From Paenacidovorax caeni (GTDB taxonomy: Bacteria; Pseudomonadota; Gammaproteobacteria; Burkholderiales; Burkholderiaceae_C), in assembly GCF_001298675.1 (NCBI RefSeq), contig NZ_CYIG01000034.1, positions 1-40,236 of the forward strand: 40,236 bases of DNA, read 5' to 3'. Below the pieces are notes generated by a model, which made no database searches, was not told where the DNA came from, and saw only the letters and a list, made by a program, of their open reading frames with translations. The position numbers and the translations under genes are program-made. Shown here in pieces: positions 17,312 through 24,523 of this stretch. Within the stretch, counting starts at the first letter, position 1. Every line of letters begins with the position of its first letter.

Positions 17312-18298
17312 ATGAGCCACGATCTCGACGAATCCACCGGTAAACCGGCCATGGCCTATGTGGGTGAGCGGCCCTGGCACGGGCTGGGCGAGGCGCTGCC
17401 ACCCGATCAGGACATTGAAACGTGGGTCCAAGCCGCGCGGCTGGATTGGGAGATTGAAATGATTCCGGTCAGCTACCAGATGGGTGGCCGCAACCACGTC
17501 ATGGGCGACCGCTTTGTGCTGGCGCGCAGCGACACCCAGGCCGCGCTATCGGTGGTGTCTCGCGACTACCAGGTGGTGCAGCCCAAAGAGGTGCTGGAGT
17601 TCTACCGAGACCTGGTAGAGGAACGCCACTACAAGCTCGAAACGGCGGGCGCGCTTGATGGTGGGCGCAAGGTATGGGCGCTGGCGCGCACGGGTCTGGT
17701 GGCTGGAGTGGCTGGTAACGCAGCAGACCAGCTGGGCGCCTATGTGCTGCTGGCCACGTCTTGCGACAAGTCGCTGGCCACGACCATTGCTTTCACGTCC
17801 GTTCGCGTGGTGTGTCAGAACACATTGGGTTTTGCCGTGCACGATGTAAAAAAGGAGAGCAGGCGCAACATCAAGGTCAACCACAGTCGGCGTTTTGACG
17901 CTGACCAGATCAAAAAAGATCTCGGACTGATGGATGACTCGTGGGACAAGTTCAAGCTGCAACTCACGCCGATGGCGGGCAAGGCGATGTCCGACAGTGC
18001 TGCAGAGGAGTTCTTCCAGTCGCTCTTTCAAAGCGAGAAGGAGATGAAGGAAGGAACAATCTCTGATCAAAAGCGCAAAGAAGTGATGCAACTGATGTCG
18101 TTTTACCGGCATGCGCCGGGTCAAGATTTACCCACCGCCAAGAACACCTTGTGGGGTGCCGTCAGTGCCGTGACCTATTACGTTGACCACGTTCGGCCTT
18201 CGTCAGGTGACCGCTTGGACAGCGCCTGGTTTGGAACCGGAGCAACGCTCAAGGAAAAGGCGTGGCAACAGGCTTTGGAGCAGACGGAATCCGAATAG
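17312..18298 (+). CDS. DUF932 (phage/plasmid-like TIGR03299) protein
   Basis: Protein of 328 aa. The N-terminal PWHGLGEALP, followed by VVSRDYQVVQPKEVLEFYRD and the central YVLLATSCDKSLATTIAFTS and RVVCQNTLGFAV, is the DUF932 signature found on plasmids, phages and islands. Biochemical function is unknown. No membrane segment or enzyme motif is seen. It is third in the cargo operon, 57 bases after the methylase, with a strong CAGGAGA site 7 bases before the ATG. Being placed directly behind a methylase it could be an accessory or anti-restriction modulator; this is inference. Confidence 0.8.
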   Translation: MSHDLDESTGKPAMAYVGERPWHGLGEALPPDQDIETWVQAARLDWEIEMIPVSYQMGGRNHVMGDRFVLARSDTQAALSVVSRDYQVVQPKEVLEFYRDLVEERHYKLETAGALDGGRKVWALARTGLVAGVAGNAADQLGAYVLLATSCDKSLATTIAFTSVRVVCQNTLGFAVHDVKKESRRNIKVNHSRRFDADQIKKDLGLMDDSWDKFKLQLTPMAGKAMSDSAAEEFFQSLFQSEKEMKEGTISDQKRKEVMQLMSFYRHAPGQDLPTAKNTLWGAVSAVTYYVDHVRPSSGDRLDSAWFGTGATLKEKAWQQALEQTESE

Positions 18299-18346
18299 AT
18301 AGGCGCCTGAATCGCTGTTGAAAGCCTGCATTCAATAAGGAGAAGC

Positions 18347-19045
18347 ATGGATTCTTCGCAAACCTGGATCACAACCTTCATAGCCTTTGGCGGGCTTCTG
18401 GGTACGCTCGTGACGGCTGTTGCGACGCTTTTTCTTTGGCGTGTTACCAAGTTGCTGGCAGTAGAAACCAAGCGCATGGCAGAGGCATCCGCGCAGCCCC
18501 ATGTGGTTGCCACCCTCGACCCAAACCGCTGGTCGATGAGGCATTTCGATCTGAAGGTGGACAACACCGGCAATGCCACAGCCTACGACATCAAGGTGGA
18601 TTTCACGCCCCCGTTGATCAATGGAGAGGGGCGAGCCGGGGGAATGGCTGTGCCGTTTGAAAACATCAGCCTGCTGAAGCCCGGGCAAGGTGTGAGCAGC
18701 TACCTTGCGGAATACCCACTTGTGCGCAAGCAGGTGTACTCCGTTCGCGTGAGCTGGCGGAGGTCCTTTGCGGATTCGACCCGAGAGGAAAACACTTACA
18801 CCATCAACATGGCGGATCACCAGGACGTAAGCGATTTGGGTGGCGACCCGATGGTAAAAATTGCCAACGATCTGGCAAAAATACGAGAGGACCTGCGATC
18901 TCTTGCCCAGGGAAGCAAGCGCCTGAAAATTGATGCCTATACCGCAGGCGATCGACTACATGAACGTCGTGTTGCGGCGCGGCAGCGGCGTCGTTGGGCA
19001 TCAGGCCGACACACGGAAAACCAGCAGGAAAACTCTCAGGAGTAA
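18347..19045 (+). CDS. Single-pass membrane protein of unknown function
   Basis: Protein of 232 aa, not recognised. One N-terminal transmembrane helix (about residues 5-28, WITTFIAFGGLLGTLVTAVA onward) is followed by a short helix KLLAVETKRMAEAS. Next is a beta-rich domain with FDLKVDNTGNATAYDIKVDF (about 65-150), resembling an immunoglobulin-like fold, and an Arg-rich charged tail. The topology suggests a short outside N-terminus and a cytoplasmic domain. It is fourth in the cargo operon, 48 bases after DUF932, with an AAGGAG site. It ends one base before the stop of the convergent small gene. A membrane partner of the defence operon is possible but unproven. Confidence 0.65.
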   Translation: MDSSQTWITTFIAFGGLLGTLVTAVATLFLWRVTKLLAVETKRMAEASAQPHVVATLDPNRWSMRHFDLKVDNTGNATAYDIKVDFTPPLINGEGRAGGMAVPFENISLLKPGQGVSSYLAEYPLVRKQVYSVRVSWRRSFADSTREENTYTINMADHQDVSDLGGDPMVKIANDLAKIREDLRSLAQGSKRLKIDAYTAGDRLHERRVAARQRRRWASGRHTENQQENSQE

Positions 19046-19046
19046 T

Positions 19047-19241
19047 TCAGCGCCTGCGCTGTTGGACGCCGACCACAGCCATTTTCAGGATTCCCATCAA
19101 TGGCGCATGTAGGCTCACCAACTCGGGATTGTTAAGGATATTGGCCACGCGAACAGCGAGTTCTGCGTCCGTCCACTGTCGCCGTGCAGTCGTTCTGCTT
19201 GCTCGCTCCAGGCCTGCAACACGAGTATTGATGGAAGCCAC
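19047..19241 (-). CDS. Small hypothetical protein with N-terminal KRV-type coil (1)
   Basis: 64 aa with a GTG start, supported by AGGGGTGAG just upstream. It begins MASINTRVAGLERA, the same Arg-Val-x-x-Leu-Glu pattern as the next two genes. It lies 3 bases after the stop of the 73-aa gene and ends 1 base from the convergent membrane-protein gene. Function unknown. Confidence 0.5.
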   Translation of the reverse strand: MASINTRVAGLERASRTTARRQWTDAELAVRVANILNNPELVSLHAPLMGILKMAVVGVQQRRR

Positions 19242-19244
19242 GTC

Positions 19245-19466
19245 TCACCCCTGCTTTCGCGCCCAAGGGCGCTCTGGATCGTCGTGCACCACAGGAAATG
19301 CACTCGGTCGTCGGCCCACAAGGGCGAGGACGGCCGCATACATCTCGCTGGAGCCACTGGGGCACTTTGCCGCATAGGCCCGCAGCTCTTCATCGGACAT
19401 GGACTTGAGGTCCACGTCGGCTCCCGCCTGCTCCATTTTTGCCACACGCTTTTCAAGATTGGTCAT
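19245..19466 (-). CDS. Small hypothetical protein with N-terminal KRV-type coil (2)
   Basis: 73 aa, beginning MTNLEKRVAKMEQAGADVD and rich in acidic and Ala residues, with MSDEELRAYAAKC in the middle. A GGAGG site is 6 bases before the ATG. It overlaps the upstream gene by 14 bases, indicating coupled translation. No family recognised; the start resembles short coiled-coil adaptor segments. Confidence 0.55.
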   Translation of the reverse strand: MTNLEKRVAKMEQAGADVDLKSMSDEELRAYAAKCPSGSSEMYAAVLALVGRRPSAFPVVHDDPERPWARKQG

Positions 19467-19665
19467 GTGTCGCCTCCAGTCTGCTGATTCGGGCCAAGAA
19501 CTGCCCTTCGGTTTCATCATCCAGGCGTTGTACGGTATGGCCATACGAAAGCCGCGCACTGACAGTTCCCCGGGTGGGACTTACAAACGTGACAGTGATG
19601 CGCGGTGCTGCCACGGGGCCAGTGACCGCCTCCAGCACTGTTATGCGCTTGTCAAGACTTGCCAT
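19453..19665 (-). CDS. Small hypothetical protein with N-terminal KRI-type coil (3)
   Basis: 70 aa, beginning MASLDKRITVLEAVTG, then a beta-rich middle (PRITVTFVSPTRGTVSARLS) and an acidic helix at the C-terminus. GGAGAA lies upstream of the ATG. It overlaps both neighbours by 14 bases. No known family. Confidence 0.55.
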   Translation of the reverse strand: MASLDKRITVLEAVTGPVAAPRITVTFVSPTRGTVSARLSYGHTVQRLDDETEGQFLARISRLEATHDQS

Positions 19666-20077
19666 GGTGTTTCTCCAGTTGGGCCACGCGGGCAGCAAGC
19701 TCATCCAACTCAACTACCCTGGCCAGCGCACCAATAGCGCCCACCAAGGCAGCGCCCTGGCTTGCAGCCAGCTCGCCCGATGACACGGCGGCCATGACTG
19801 CGCGACCCTGATCGGTCAGCGTGCCATTGGGCAGGTTGAGGGGCTGGGCCATGTCAGTCGCTTTGAGCGGCGCGACCGTGCGCTCCAACAACAGGCGGGC
19901 GGCACCCACATCACCGTCGAGCGCGCGCTGCATCATGGCTTCGAGCAGTTCAGGGATGCGCGTCGCAATGGCGGCCCGCACCTTGGCAACCTCGCCCGAG
20001 CCAGGGGTACGACCTGCGGGGTTGCCTGATTCACCGGGCTTCCACCGGCCAGGGCGTTTTTTGGGGGGCGTGGTCAT
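19652..20077 (-). CDS. DUF5681-like small protein
   Basis: 141 aa. The N-terminus RWKPGESGNPAGRTPGSGE matches the KxGxSGNPAGRP pattern of DUF5681, a domain common on phages and islands near replication or packaging genes. The middle is helical (MMQRALDGDVGAARLLLERT, followed by VAPLK) and the C-terminus ends in ELAARVAQLEK, a coil like the starts of the three downstream proteins. It overlaps the upstream gene by ATGA (start 20077, upstream stop 20074-20076). A DNA-binding role is plausible only. Confidence 0.65.
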   Translation of the reverse strand: MTTPPKKRPGRWKPGESGNPAGRTPGSGEVAKVRAAIATRIPELLEAMMQRALDGDVGAARLLLERTVAPLKATDMAQPLNLPNGTLTDQGRAVMAAVSSGELAASQGAALVGAIGALARVVELDELAARVAQLEKHHGKS

Positions 20078-20391
20078 TCTTGTTCTTCTCCTGCTTTATC
20101 AAGAAGGTTGTTGGCTGGAGCCTGTTGGTCGAGCGCTAGGGACGCTGTTCTGAACCTGATGGCAGTGGCTACAGTGGTGTGGGGGTCGAGGTCCACAACC
20201 CAGTCCAACAAGCGGCCGGTGGTGTGGTGCGCCGATTGGAGTAGCTCGATCAGCTCGGGCTTGTGCTGCCGAATGGCCAAGCGCAGTTCGTCGGTGAGCT
20301 TGTCTGCAGGCGTCACGAGAAGCTTTTCACCGTCTATGGAGATCAGCAGCCCCGACCGGTACAGCGCCAGGTACAAAGTGAAAGGAGTCAT
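20074..20391 (-). CDS. TubC N-terminal docking-domain-like protein
   Basis: 105 aa. Residues 10-55 (SGLLISIDGEKLLVTPADKL, then TDELRLAIRQHKPELIELLQ) fit the TubC_N docking pattern: a small beta hairpin, then a helix with HKPELIELL. In polyketide/peptide synthetases this domain joins subunits; in islands a related domain often follows DUF3987 or Toprim genes, where its role is not known. The start lies directly against the stop of the next upstream gene, and AGGAGG-type purines are absent, so translation probably depends on coupling. Confidence 0.65.
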   Translation of the reverse strand: MTPFTLYLALYRSGLLISIDGEKLLVTPADKLTDELRLAIRQHKPELIELLQSAHHTTGRLLDWVVDLDPHTTVATAIRFRTASLALDQQAPANNLLDKAGEEQE

Positions 20392-21969
20392 TCAAAATCC
20401 CTCCACAGCTGACGTGGCCGCCACCATTTCAAAAGTGGACTGCGAAATGTGCGAAACGAGCGAACTGTGTGCATTGGTGCGGGCTTGCGCTGCATCGGGC
20501 GCTTCGCGAACCGTGCGAACTGTGCGAAATGAGGTATCACCGTCCGGGCTCGTTTCGCACGTTTCGCTGTCAGTTCGCACCACAGAATCTCCCGCAAACC
20601 CGAGCGGCTCTTCACGTTTCGCACATTTCGCGGATTTCGCAGCGGGCTTGTAGATCTTGATCGGCGTTCCGGTCGCTCCTTTAGGGCGCGCAACGGTCTC
20701 GACCACAATCTGCGGCGGATTGCAGGCGAGCAACTCGTCGATGGCGGCGTCCAGAATGGCTTTGGTCTTGTGGCCCTTGAAGCAGTCTTTGGACAACTCC
20801 GAGCGCGTGGCCTGACCGCGTTCTGCAAGGAAAGCCAATATCGCCTGCGCCGTCTCGGTGGTTTCTGCGGCCTTCACTTCGTCGGCTGCGCTGGCAAAAA
20901 TGAACTTCACCGATTCCACGCTGTAGCGAACCCAGGCCAGCGCCGCGTTGATGTGGTGCACCTCCACGGTGGCGGTCTTGTCGCACAGAGCAAACAACAT
21001 CGCCAGGCGCAGCAGCATGGGGGCGCGGCGCTCGATCAAGGCGGTGATGCGTTCGCCTGCAGAGTTGTCGTTCAGCTCGCCGTAGTAAAGCACCTCGTAT
21101 CGCTTGCGGGCGTCCTGAGACAGTTCGACACGCATATGGTCTTTGTCTGCCCAGCGCTCTGCCTGACAGAACTGCAGCACCTCCAGCACGCGCTGGGCAA
21201 GGGCGTCCACATCTTCCTGGCGTGTGGCGCGGGGGAACGCCAGCATCTTCGTGCGCTCGGCCCAGAACATCAGAAAGCGGTTGGCAAAGCCGTTCTTGAG
21301 TTCACGCGAAGCCATCAAACCCAGCAGCTCCGAAGGAGTCACCGCGCCGATCATGGCGATATGTGGATCAGTGGCCCACAACCGATTGCTTTTGGTGGCT
21401 GGCCTCATGCTCACGCCGTCCCAACCATCGCGCAGTGCCGCAGACAGCGTGTTGCCCTCACGCCTGCCTTGATGCAGCACGTTGGCGAACTCGCTCTCGA
21501 TCACCAACAGGCGCTTATCGAGGATGGCCGGAACTTCTTCTTTGCCCTCGGTGTAGCCATCGTGGATCAGGTACACCAGACCCTCACGACTGGATAGCCC
21601 ACCGCTGTGCACCTGCGGCGATGCGTCTTTGCTCAGTGCCTCCAGCGCGTGTTCGATCCTGCGGAGAAGGGAGACCGCATCACCCTTGCGGCCACGTCCT
21701 GAGCGGCCAATGTGAAGCATGAACATGCGGGTGTGGTGCCAGGTGTTGCCCACGGGCATGTATGGCCCACGGCCCACTGCGCAGCTCATGAAGGCGATAA
21801 AGTTTGCCGCCACTGCATAGGGATTGGCTTCGGTGGTCTCGCTGCCCGCACGGGCCACGTCGCCCACCAGGCCGTAGAGGCAGGCTGGGTCTGGGCGTGG
21901 CGCATTGCGGTGGTTATCCAGGCTTTCGTCGTCGGCCGCATCGGCCAGGATGTTGAAGTCGCTGCTCAT
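20392..21969 (-). CDS. DUF3987 protein (primase/helicase-like ATPase of mobile elements)
   Basis: 525 aa. The N-terminal half contains the nucleotide-binding-like loop HIGRSGRGRKGDA (about residues 87-99), then LLVIESEFANVL and DPHIAMIGAVTPSELL, a pattern of DUF3987, which is taken to be a RecA-fold ATPase used in element replication. A helical part with ALIERRAPMLLRLAMLFAL follows, then a winged-helix-like segment (ERGQATRSELSKDCFKGHKT) and a low-complexity tail after about residue 440. The DNA for the tail holds the GTGCGAA repeat cluster. The ATG overlaps the stop of the Toprim gene (ATGA), so the two are coupled. The open frame runs further upstream, but this is the natural start. Confidence 0.8.
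   Translation of the reverse strand: MSSDFNILADAADDESLDNHRNAPRPDPACLYGLVGDVARAGSETTEANPYAVAANFIAFMSCAVGRGPYMPVGNTWHHTRMFMLHIGRSGRGRKGDAVSLLRRIEHALEALSKDASPQVHSGGLSSREGLVYLIHDGYTEGKEEVPAILDKRLLVIESEFANVLHQGRREGNTLSAALRDGWDGVSMRPATKSNRLWATDPHIAMIGAVTPSELLGLMASRELKNGFANRFLMFWAERTKMLAFPRATRQEDVDALAQRVLEVLQFCQAERWADKDHMRVELSQDARKRYEVLYYGELNDNSAGERITALIERRAPMLLRLAMLFALCDKTATVEVHHINAALAWVRYSVESVKFIFASAADEVKAAETTETAQAILAFLAERGQATRSELSKDCFKGHKTKAILDAAIDELLACNPPQIVVETVARPKGATGTPIKIYKPAAKSAKCAKREEPLGFAGDSVVRTDSETCETSPDGDTSFRTVRTVREAPDAAQARTNAHSSLVSHISQSTFEMVAATSAVEGF
20440..20642. repeat. Cluster of TGCGAA / TTCGCA repeats in the 3' end of the DUF3987 gene
   Basis: About ten copies of TGCGAA(A/C) or its complement. 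Direct copies run from 20441 to about 20531 (TGCGAAATGTGCGAAACGAG and GTGCGAACTGTGCGAAATGA). Inverted copies run from 20551 to 20642 (CGTTTCGCACGTTTCGCT, CAGTTCGCACC and CACGTTTCGCACATTTCGCG). The two blocks face each other. The protein encoded there is low-complexity, so the DNA may be what is selected. A candidate iteron array or origin. Confidence 0.55.
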
Positions 21970-22889
21970 TGCATACCCTCCAGCCAAACGTCGGCCCAGT
22001 CGCTGCCGGGTTTCGATGGCGTCAATGTTTTGGAAGTGAGTCCGGCCCGGGTCGCACGCTGCGCCAAGGTGGCGGCAGCCTGTTGACCTGCGGGGTCGTG
22101 GTCCGCAAAGATGACCAGGCGCTCGATGCCACGCGGTAAGGCGAACCCTGCCAGCGCGTTTGCACAGTAGGCGGCCACCACCGGCAAGCCCGAACCCAGC
22201 GATGCGGCTGCGGCGGTCTCGATGCCCTCGGCGATACCAAGAACGCCACCATGGGGCGCAGCCAGCGGAATGCACGCACCCGCCAATGGCCCGGCTGCTC
22301 CCGTCAGCTTCTTGGGTGTGGGCACATCAGCCTTGCAGCCGTCACCCAGGTAGGTGCGGTGGATGGCCAGCAGCTTGCCGCCAGACACGATCGGGGTCAG
22401 CATCGCGGGGTAGCGGCCCAGCATGTGCAACTCGCCGTTGTCGTCCGCGTGCCAGTACGCCAGGCCAGGGTGCTGACGGATGCAGGCCGGCACAGGCCAC
22501 TGTGCCAAACCGCGTGCGGCCAGGTAACTGCGCACCGCGTCATCAGCCGGAATGGATGCGGCCCACAACGCGGCATTGCGCTCGGCGTTCTTGACCCAGT
22601 GAGCGCGCTGTTCTGCTTCGCGCTCCCGGGCGGCCAGGTGGAGATGATGGCGCATCGCCGCCAGCTCAGCAGGAGACTGGTGCTGTGGTTGGCGGGCGCT
22701 CCAGTGACTGCTGAGGTTCTGGCGGTAGTCGCCATACACCCCCCCGAGGCAATCGGAAAACAGCTTAGCCCAGCCAGATTTGCGCGGACCAAAGCGGCAG
22801 AAGCGGCCTGGCTCCAGGTACGGTGGCGCGTAACCCAAGTTTGCCTGGATAGCGCCAAGGAACTCGTTGGTGGTGTTGAGCGCGATCAT
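21966..22889 (-). CDS. Toprim-domain primase-like protein
   Basis: 307 aa. The C-terminal third is a Toprim domain: GIAEGIETAAA (E221) and VIFADHDPAGQQ (D263, D265), the metal-binding Glu and DxD. The N-terminal part has RFCRFGPRKSGWAKLF and a helical charged stretch. No CHC2-type zinc finger is seen. Such proteins act in priming replication of phages, satellites and islands, together with DUF3987 proteins. The start at MIALNTTNEF is chosen as the family-like N-terminus; an upstream extension in the same frame is unconvincing. It is translationally coupled to the DUF3987 gene (ATGA). Confidence 0.8.
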   Translation of the reverse strand: MIALNTTNEFLGAIQANLGYAPPYLEPGRFCRFGPRKSGWAKLFSDCLGGVYGDYRQNLSSHWSARQPQHQSPAELAAMRHHLHLAAREREAEQRAHWVKNAERNAALWAASIPADDAVRSYLAARGLAQWPVPACIRQHPGLAYWHADDNGELHMLGRYPAMLTPIVSGGKLLAIHRTYLGDGCKADVPTPKKLTGAAGPLAGACIPLAAPHGGVLGIAEGIETAAAASLGSGLPVVAAYCANALAGFALPRGIERLVIFADHDPAGQQAAATLAQRATRAGLTSKTLTPSKPGSDWADVWLEGMQ

Positions 22890-22969
22890 GTGCTGCGCCC
22901 CTTGCGAAACCAGCGAGAAGGCGCTGCGCACCAGACCCGGAGCAGGAGGCGGTTGATGGCGGCGGCCAT
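22886..22969 (-). CDS. Possible 27-aa leader or micro-protein
   Basis: ATG two bases after the stop of the Xis-like gene, preceded by GGGGGTG, encoding MAAAINRLLLRVWCAAPSRW plus a basic end (FRKGRST). Its TGA overlaps the ATG of the Toprim gene. It fills the only gap in this tightly packed operon, so it may be a coupling peptide. There is no homology evidence. Confidence 0.3.
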   Translation of the reverse strand: MAAAINRLLLRVWCAAPSRWFRKGRST

Positions 22970-22971
22970 AG

Positions 22972-23181
22972 TTACGCCACCCCCAGGACGCGGCGCAGTT
23001 CCGCCACAGGCCAGGCCAAGCGCCCATTGATGCGGATGGGGCGAATGGGTCCATCCTCGCGGCACGCCCAAATGCGGAGCGTTTGTTGTGCGCGGTTCAG
23101 ATGTCCCGCTGCCTCGGGTGTAGGCAGTGCTGTGCGCGTTTCCTGCGCCAGCGGGGTGAGTTGAACAGTCTTTGCGGCCAT
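22972..23181 (-). CDS. Xis/AlpA-like winged-helix DNA-binding protein
   Basis: 69 aa. LPTPEAAGHLNRAQQTLRIW followed by INGRLAWPVAELRRVLGV matches the short MerR-like helix-turn-helix and wing of excisionase/AlpA-type regulators: the tandem Arg/Trp helix and the GR-x-x-W-P wing. It probably controls excision or activates the replication genes directly downstream. It is the first gene of the Toprim-DUF3987 operon and its ribosome site lies in a small hairpin. Confidence 0.7.
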   Translation of the reverse strand: MAAKTVQLTPLAQETRTALPTPEAAGHLNRAQQTLRIWACREDGPIRPIRINGRLAWPVAELRRVLGVA

Positions 23182-23185
23182 GTGT

Positions 23186-23200
23186 AAACCCTCGGGGTTT
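23186..23200 (-). promoter_or_regulatory. Hairpin covering the ribosome site of the Xis-like gene
   Basis: On the minus strand AAACCC-CGA-GGGTTT forms a 6-bp stem with a 3-base loop, 4 bases before the ATG. The GAGGG ribosome site is inside the 3' arm, so folding would hide it. Confidence 0.4.
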
Positions 23201-23245
23201 GTTGAACATGGCTGTATTGCGATGGCGGGGTAATCTGCGCTTGAT

Positions 23246-23327
23246 TAACCCCGGCGGAATCTCACTCTGTAACCCCGGCCAGTAGTGGGTATGAACCCCG
23301 GCCAGTAAGTCATTTTGCCCCGGTCAA
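23246..23327. repeat. Iteron-like repeats AACCCCGGCCAGTA
   Basis: Four related units with roughly regular spacing: TAACCCCGGCGGAA at 23246, TAACCCCGGCCAGTA at 23270-23284, GAACCCCGGCCAGTAA at 23293-23308, and TTGCCCCGGTCAAT at 23314-23327. The start-to-start distances are about 24, 23 and 21 bases, so the units lie on one face of the helix. They fill the gap upstream of the replication operon. Candidate binding sites for a replication initiator or for the Xis/AlpA or XRE regulator. Confidence 0.55.
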
Positions 23328-24418
23328 TCGCCTGCGCGGGGGTCAGCAACGGAGCGGGTGTCGTAAACCTTTGGGAAGTATTTCTCCAGCAGTTCCCATG
23401 CTTTTTCTGCGCTCAGTTTCCGACCCTTGCGGCGCTTGCTGTCCGCCAGCCACTGCATAACCGTGAACGGACAAAACAACGGTTCAGCAATATGTCCACG
23501 GCCCCCTTGTCCGGTCACTTTGCGGGCGGCCAGCAGTGCGGGGGTGTCCTTGAGATTGGTGAACCAAGATGCATCCAGGCCCGTGAAGCGTCCAAAGGCT
23601 TCAATCAGTTGTTCTCGTGTTGCCAGCATCGAAAAGTCGCAGGCTGTTGCATTGTTGGAGCTGTCTGTTTCGAGAACCGTCTTTGCGATTGGCTGTTCTG
23701 GATTCAACAACTGGCGAACCATGGCCTCGCGCCACGTCCGGTGTTTGTCGTCCGCTTGCGCCTTTGCAGAGTCCGCTTGCGCTTTCAAATCCGAGACCGA
23801 TGCTTTGGCACGTTCGAGTCTGCGCAGATACTCAACCCGTGAGATGAAGTCGCCGTGCTCTAGGCTTCCGTCACTCTTTGTCCTCACAACCACGCGCTCC
23901 ATGACACACTCGCGCTCGATAGCGTGGTCATACGCATCGCTGTAGCGAGCACACAAATCATGTGCGCTCTGTTGCTGAGCATGATCAAGCTCGCCCACGA
24001 TATTTTGAGCCTCAGCCGCAAGCGCATAGGCCTCTCGAAGTGCGTCCCGCATCCAGCGCATTCGTGGGCGAAAGTTTGGGAGCTCGGATTCGTCTATGGA
24101 GCTGCCGATATGAGTGCCGACACATTGACAAATCCTGTGGCCGATGCCATCCAACATGCACGCTGCAAGGTCAGCCGCAGTGAATGGAATGGGCAAGGCG
24201 GGCGCAGTATCCGGATTTGGTGATTCTGGCCCGTCCATGCAATCGGCTGGCGTCCAGTCATAGATGGTGCCAGGCGGGCAATAGTCCCGAAAAACATCGT
24301 TTACATAAACTCCGTCGTCCCGAACTTCGTATGGCTTGTTCTGGTCGTCTTGGTAATCCGAGTACGCCCATTGCATGATGGCCTGCGCTGTGGCTTTGTC
24401 GTACTTTCGTTGTGTCAT
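23324..24418 (-). CDS. Unrecognised 364-aa island protein
   Basis: Not assigned to a named family. The N-terminal part (to about residue 150) has scattered Cys/His (CPPGTIYDW, CQCVGTHIG). The centre is a long helical, probably coiled-coil stretch (ISRVEYLRRLERAKASVSDL and on, about 190-235). The C-terminal 100 residues (LIEAFGRFTGLDASWFTNLK ... GQGGRGHIAEPLFCPFTVMQ ... AWELLEKYFPKVYD) look like a compact conserved domain that I recall seeing in hypothetical proteins of Burkholderiales islands. It lies upstream of the Xis-replication operon on the same strand. A regulatory or DNA-binding role is a guess. No membrane segment. Confidence 0.6.
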   Translation of the reverse strand: MTQRKYDKATAQAIMQWAYSDYQDDQNKPYEVRDDGVYVNDVFRDYCPPGTIYDWTPADCMDGPESPNPDTAPALPIPFTAADLAACMLDGIGHRICQCVGTHIGSSIDESELPNFRPRMRWMRDALREAYALAAEAQNIVGELDHAQQQSAHDLCARYSDAYDHAIERECVMERVVVRTKSDGSLEHGDFISRVEYLRRLERAKASVSDLKAQADSAKAQADDKHRTWREAMVRQLLNPEQPIAKTVLETDSSNNATACDFSMLATREQLIEAFGRFTGLDASWFTNLKDTPALLAARKVTGQGGRGHIAEPLFCPFTVMQWLADSKRRKGRKLSAEKAWELLEKYFPKVYDTRSVADPRAGD

Positions 24419-24523
24419 TGCATTACTCGCGGATGCCGCCCCTCAATAGGAGCCCCAGCAGACCAGCGTGAGGAACTGGCTTTTCATCGGGATTGCGGCC
24501 CTGCCTAGCTGAGGCGAAAAAGG

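Noticed and set aside
22886-23209. A 107-codon frame covering the Xis-like gene in another phase
   Set aside because: The overlapping 69-aa frame has the clear helix-turn-helix and wing pattern. Only the last 27 codons, with a separate ATG, remain possible as a micro-gene.
23246-23327. CRISPR array
   Set aside because: The repeats are 14-16 bases with 7-10 base spacers and degenerate ends, and no cas gene is near; iteron-like sites fit better.
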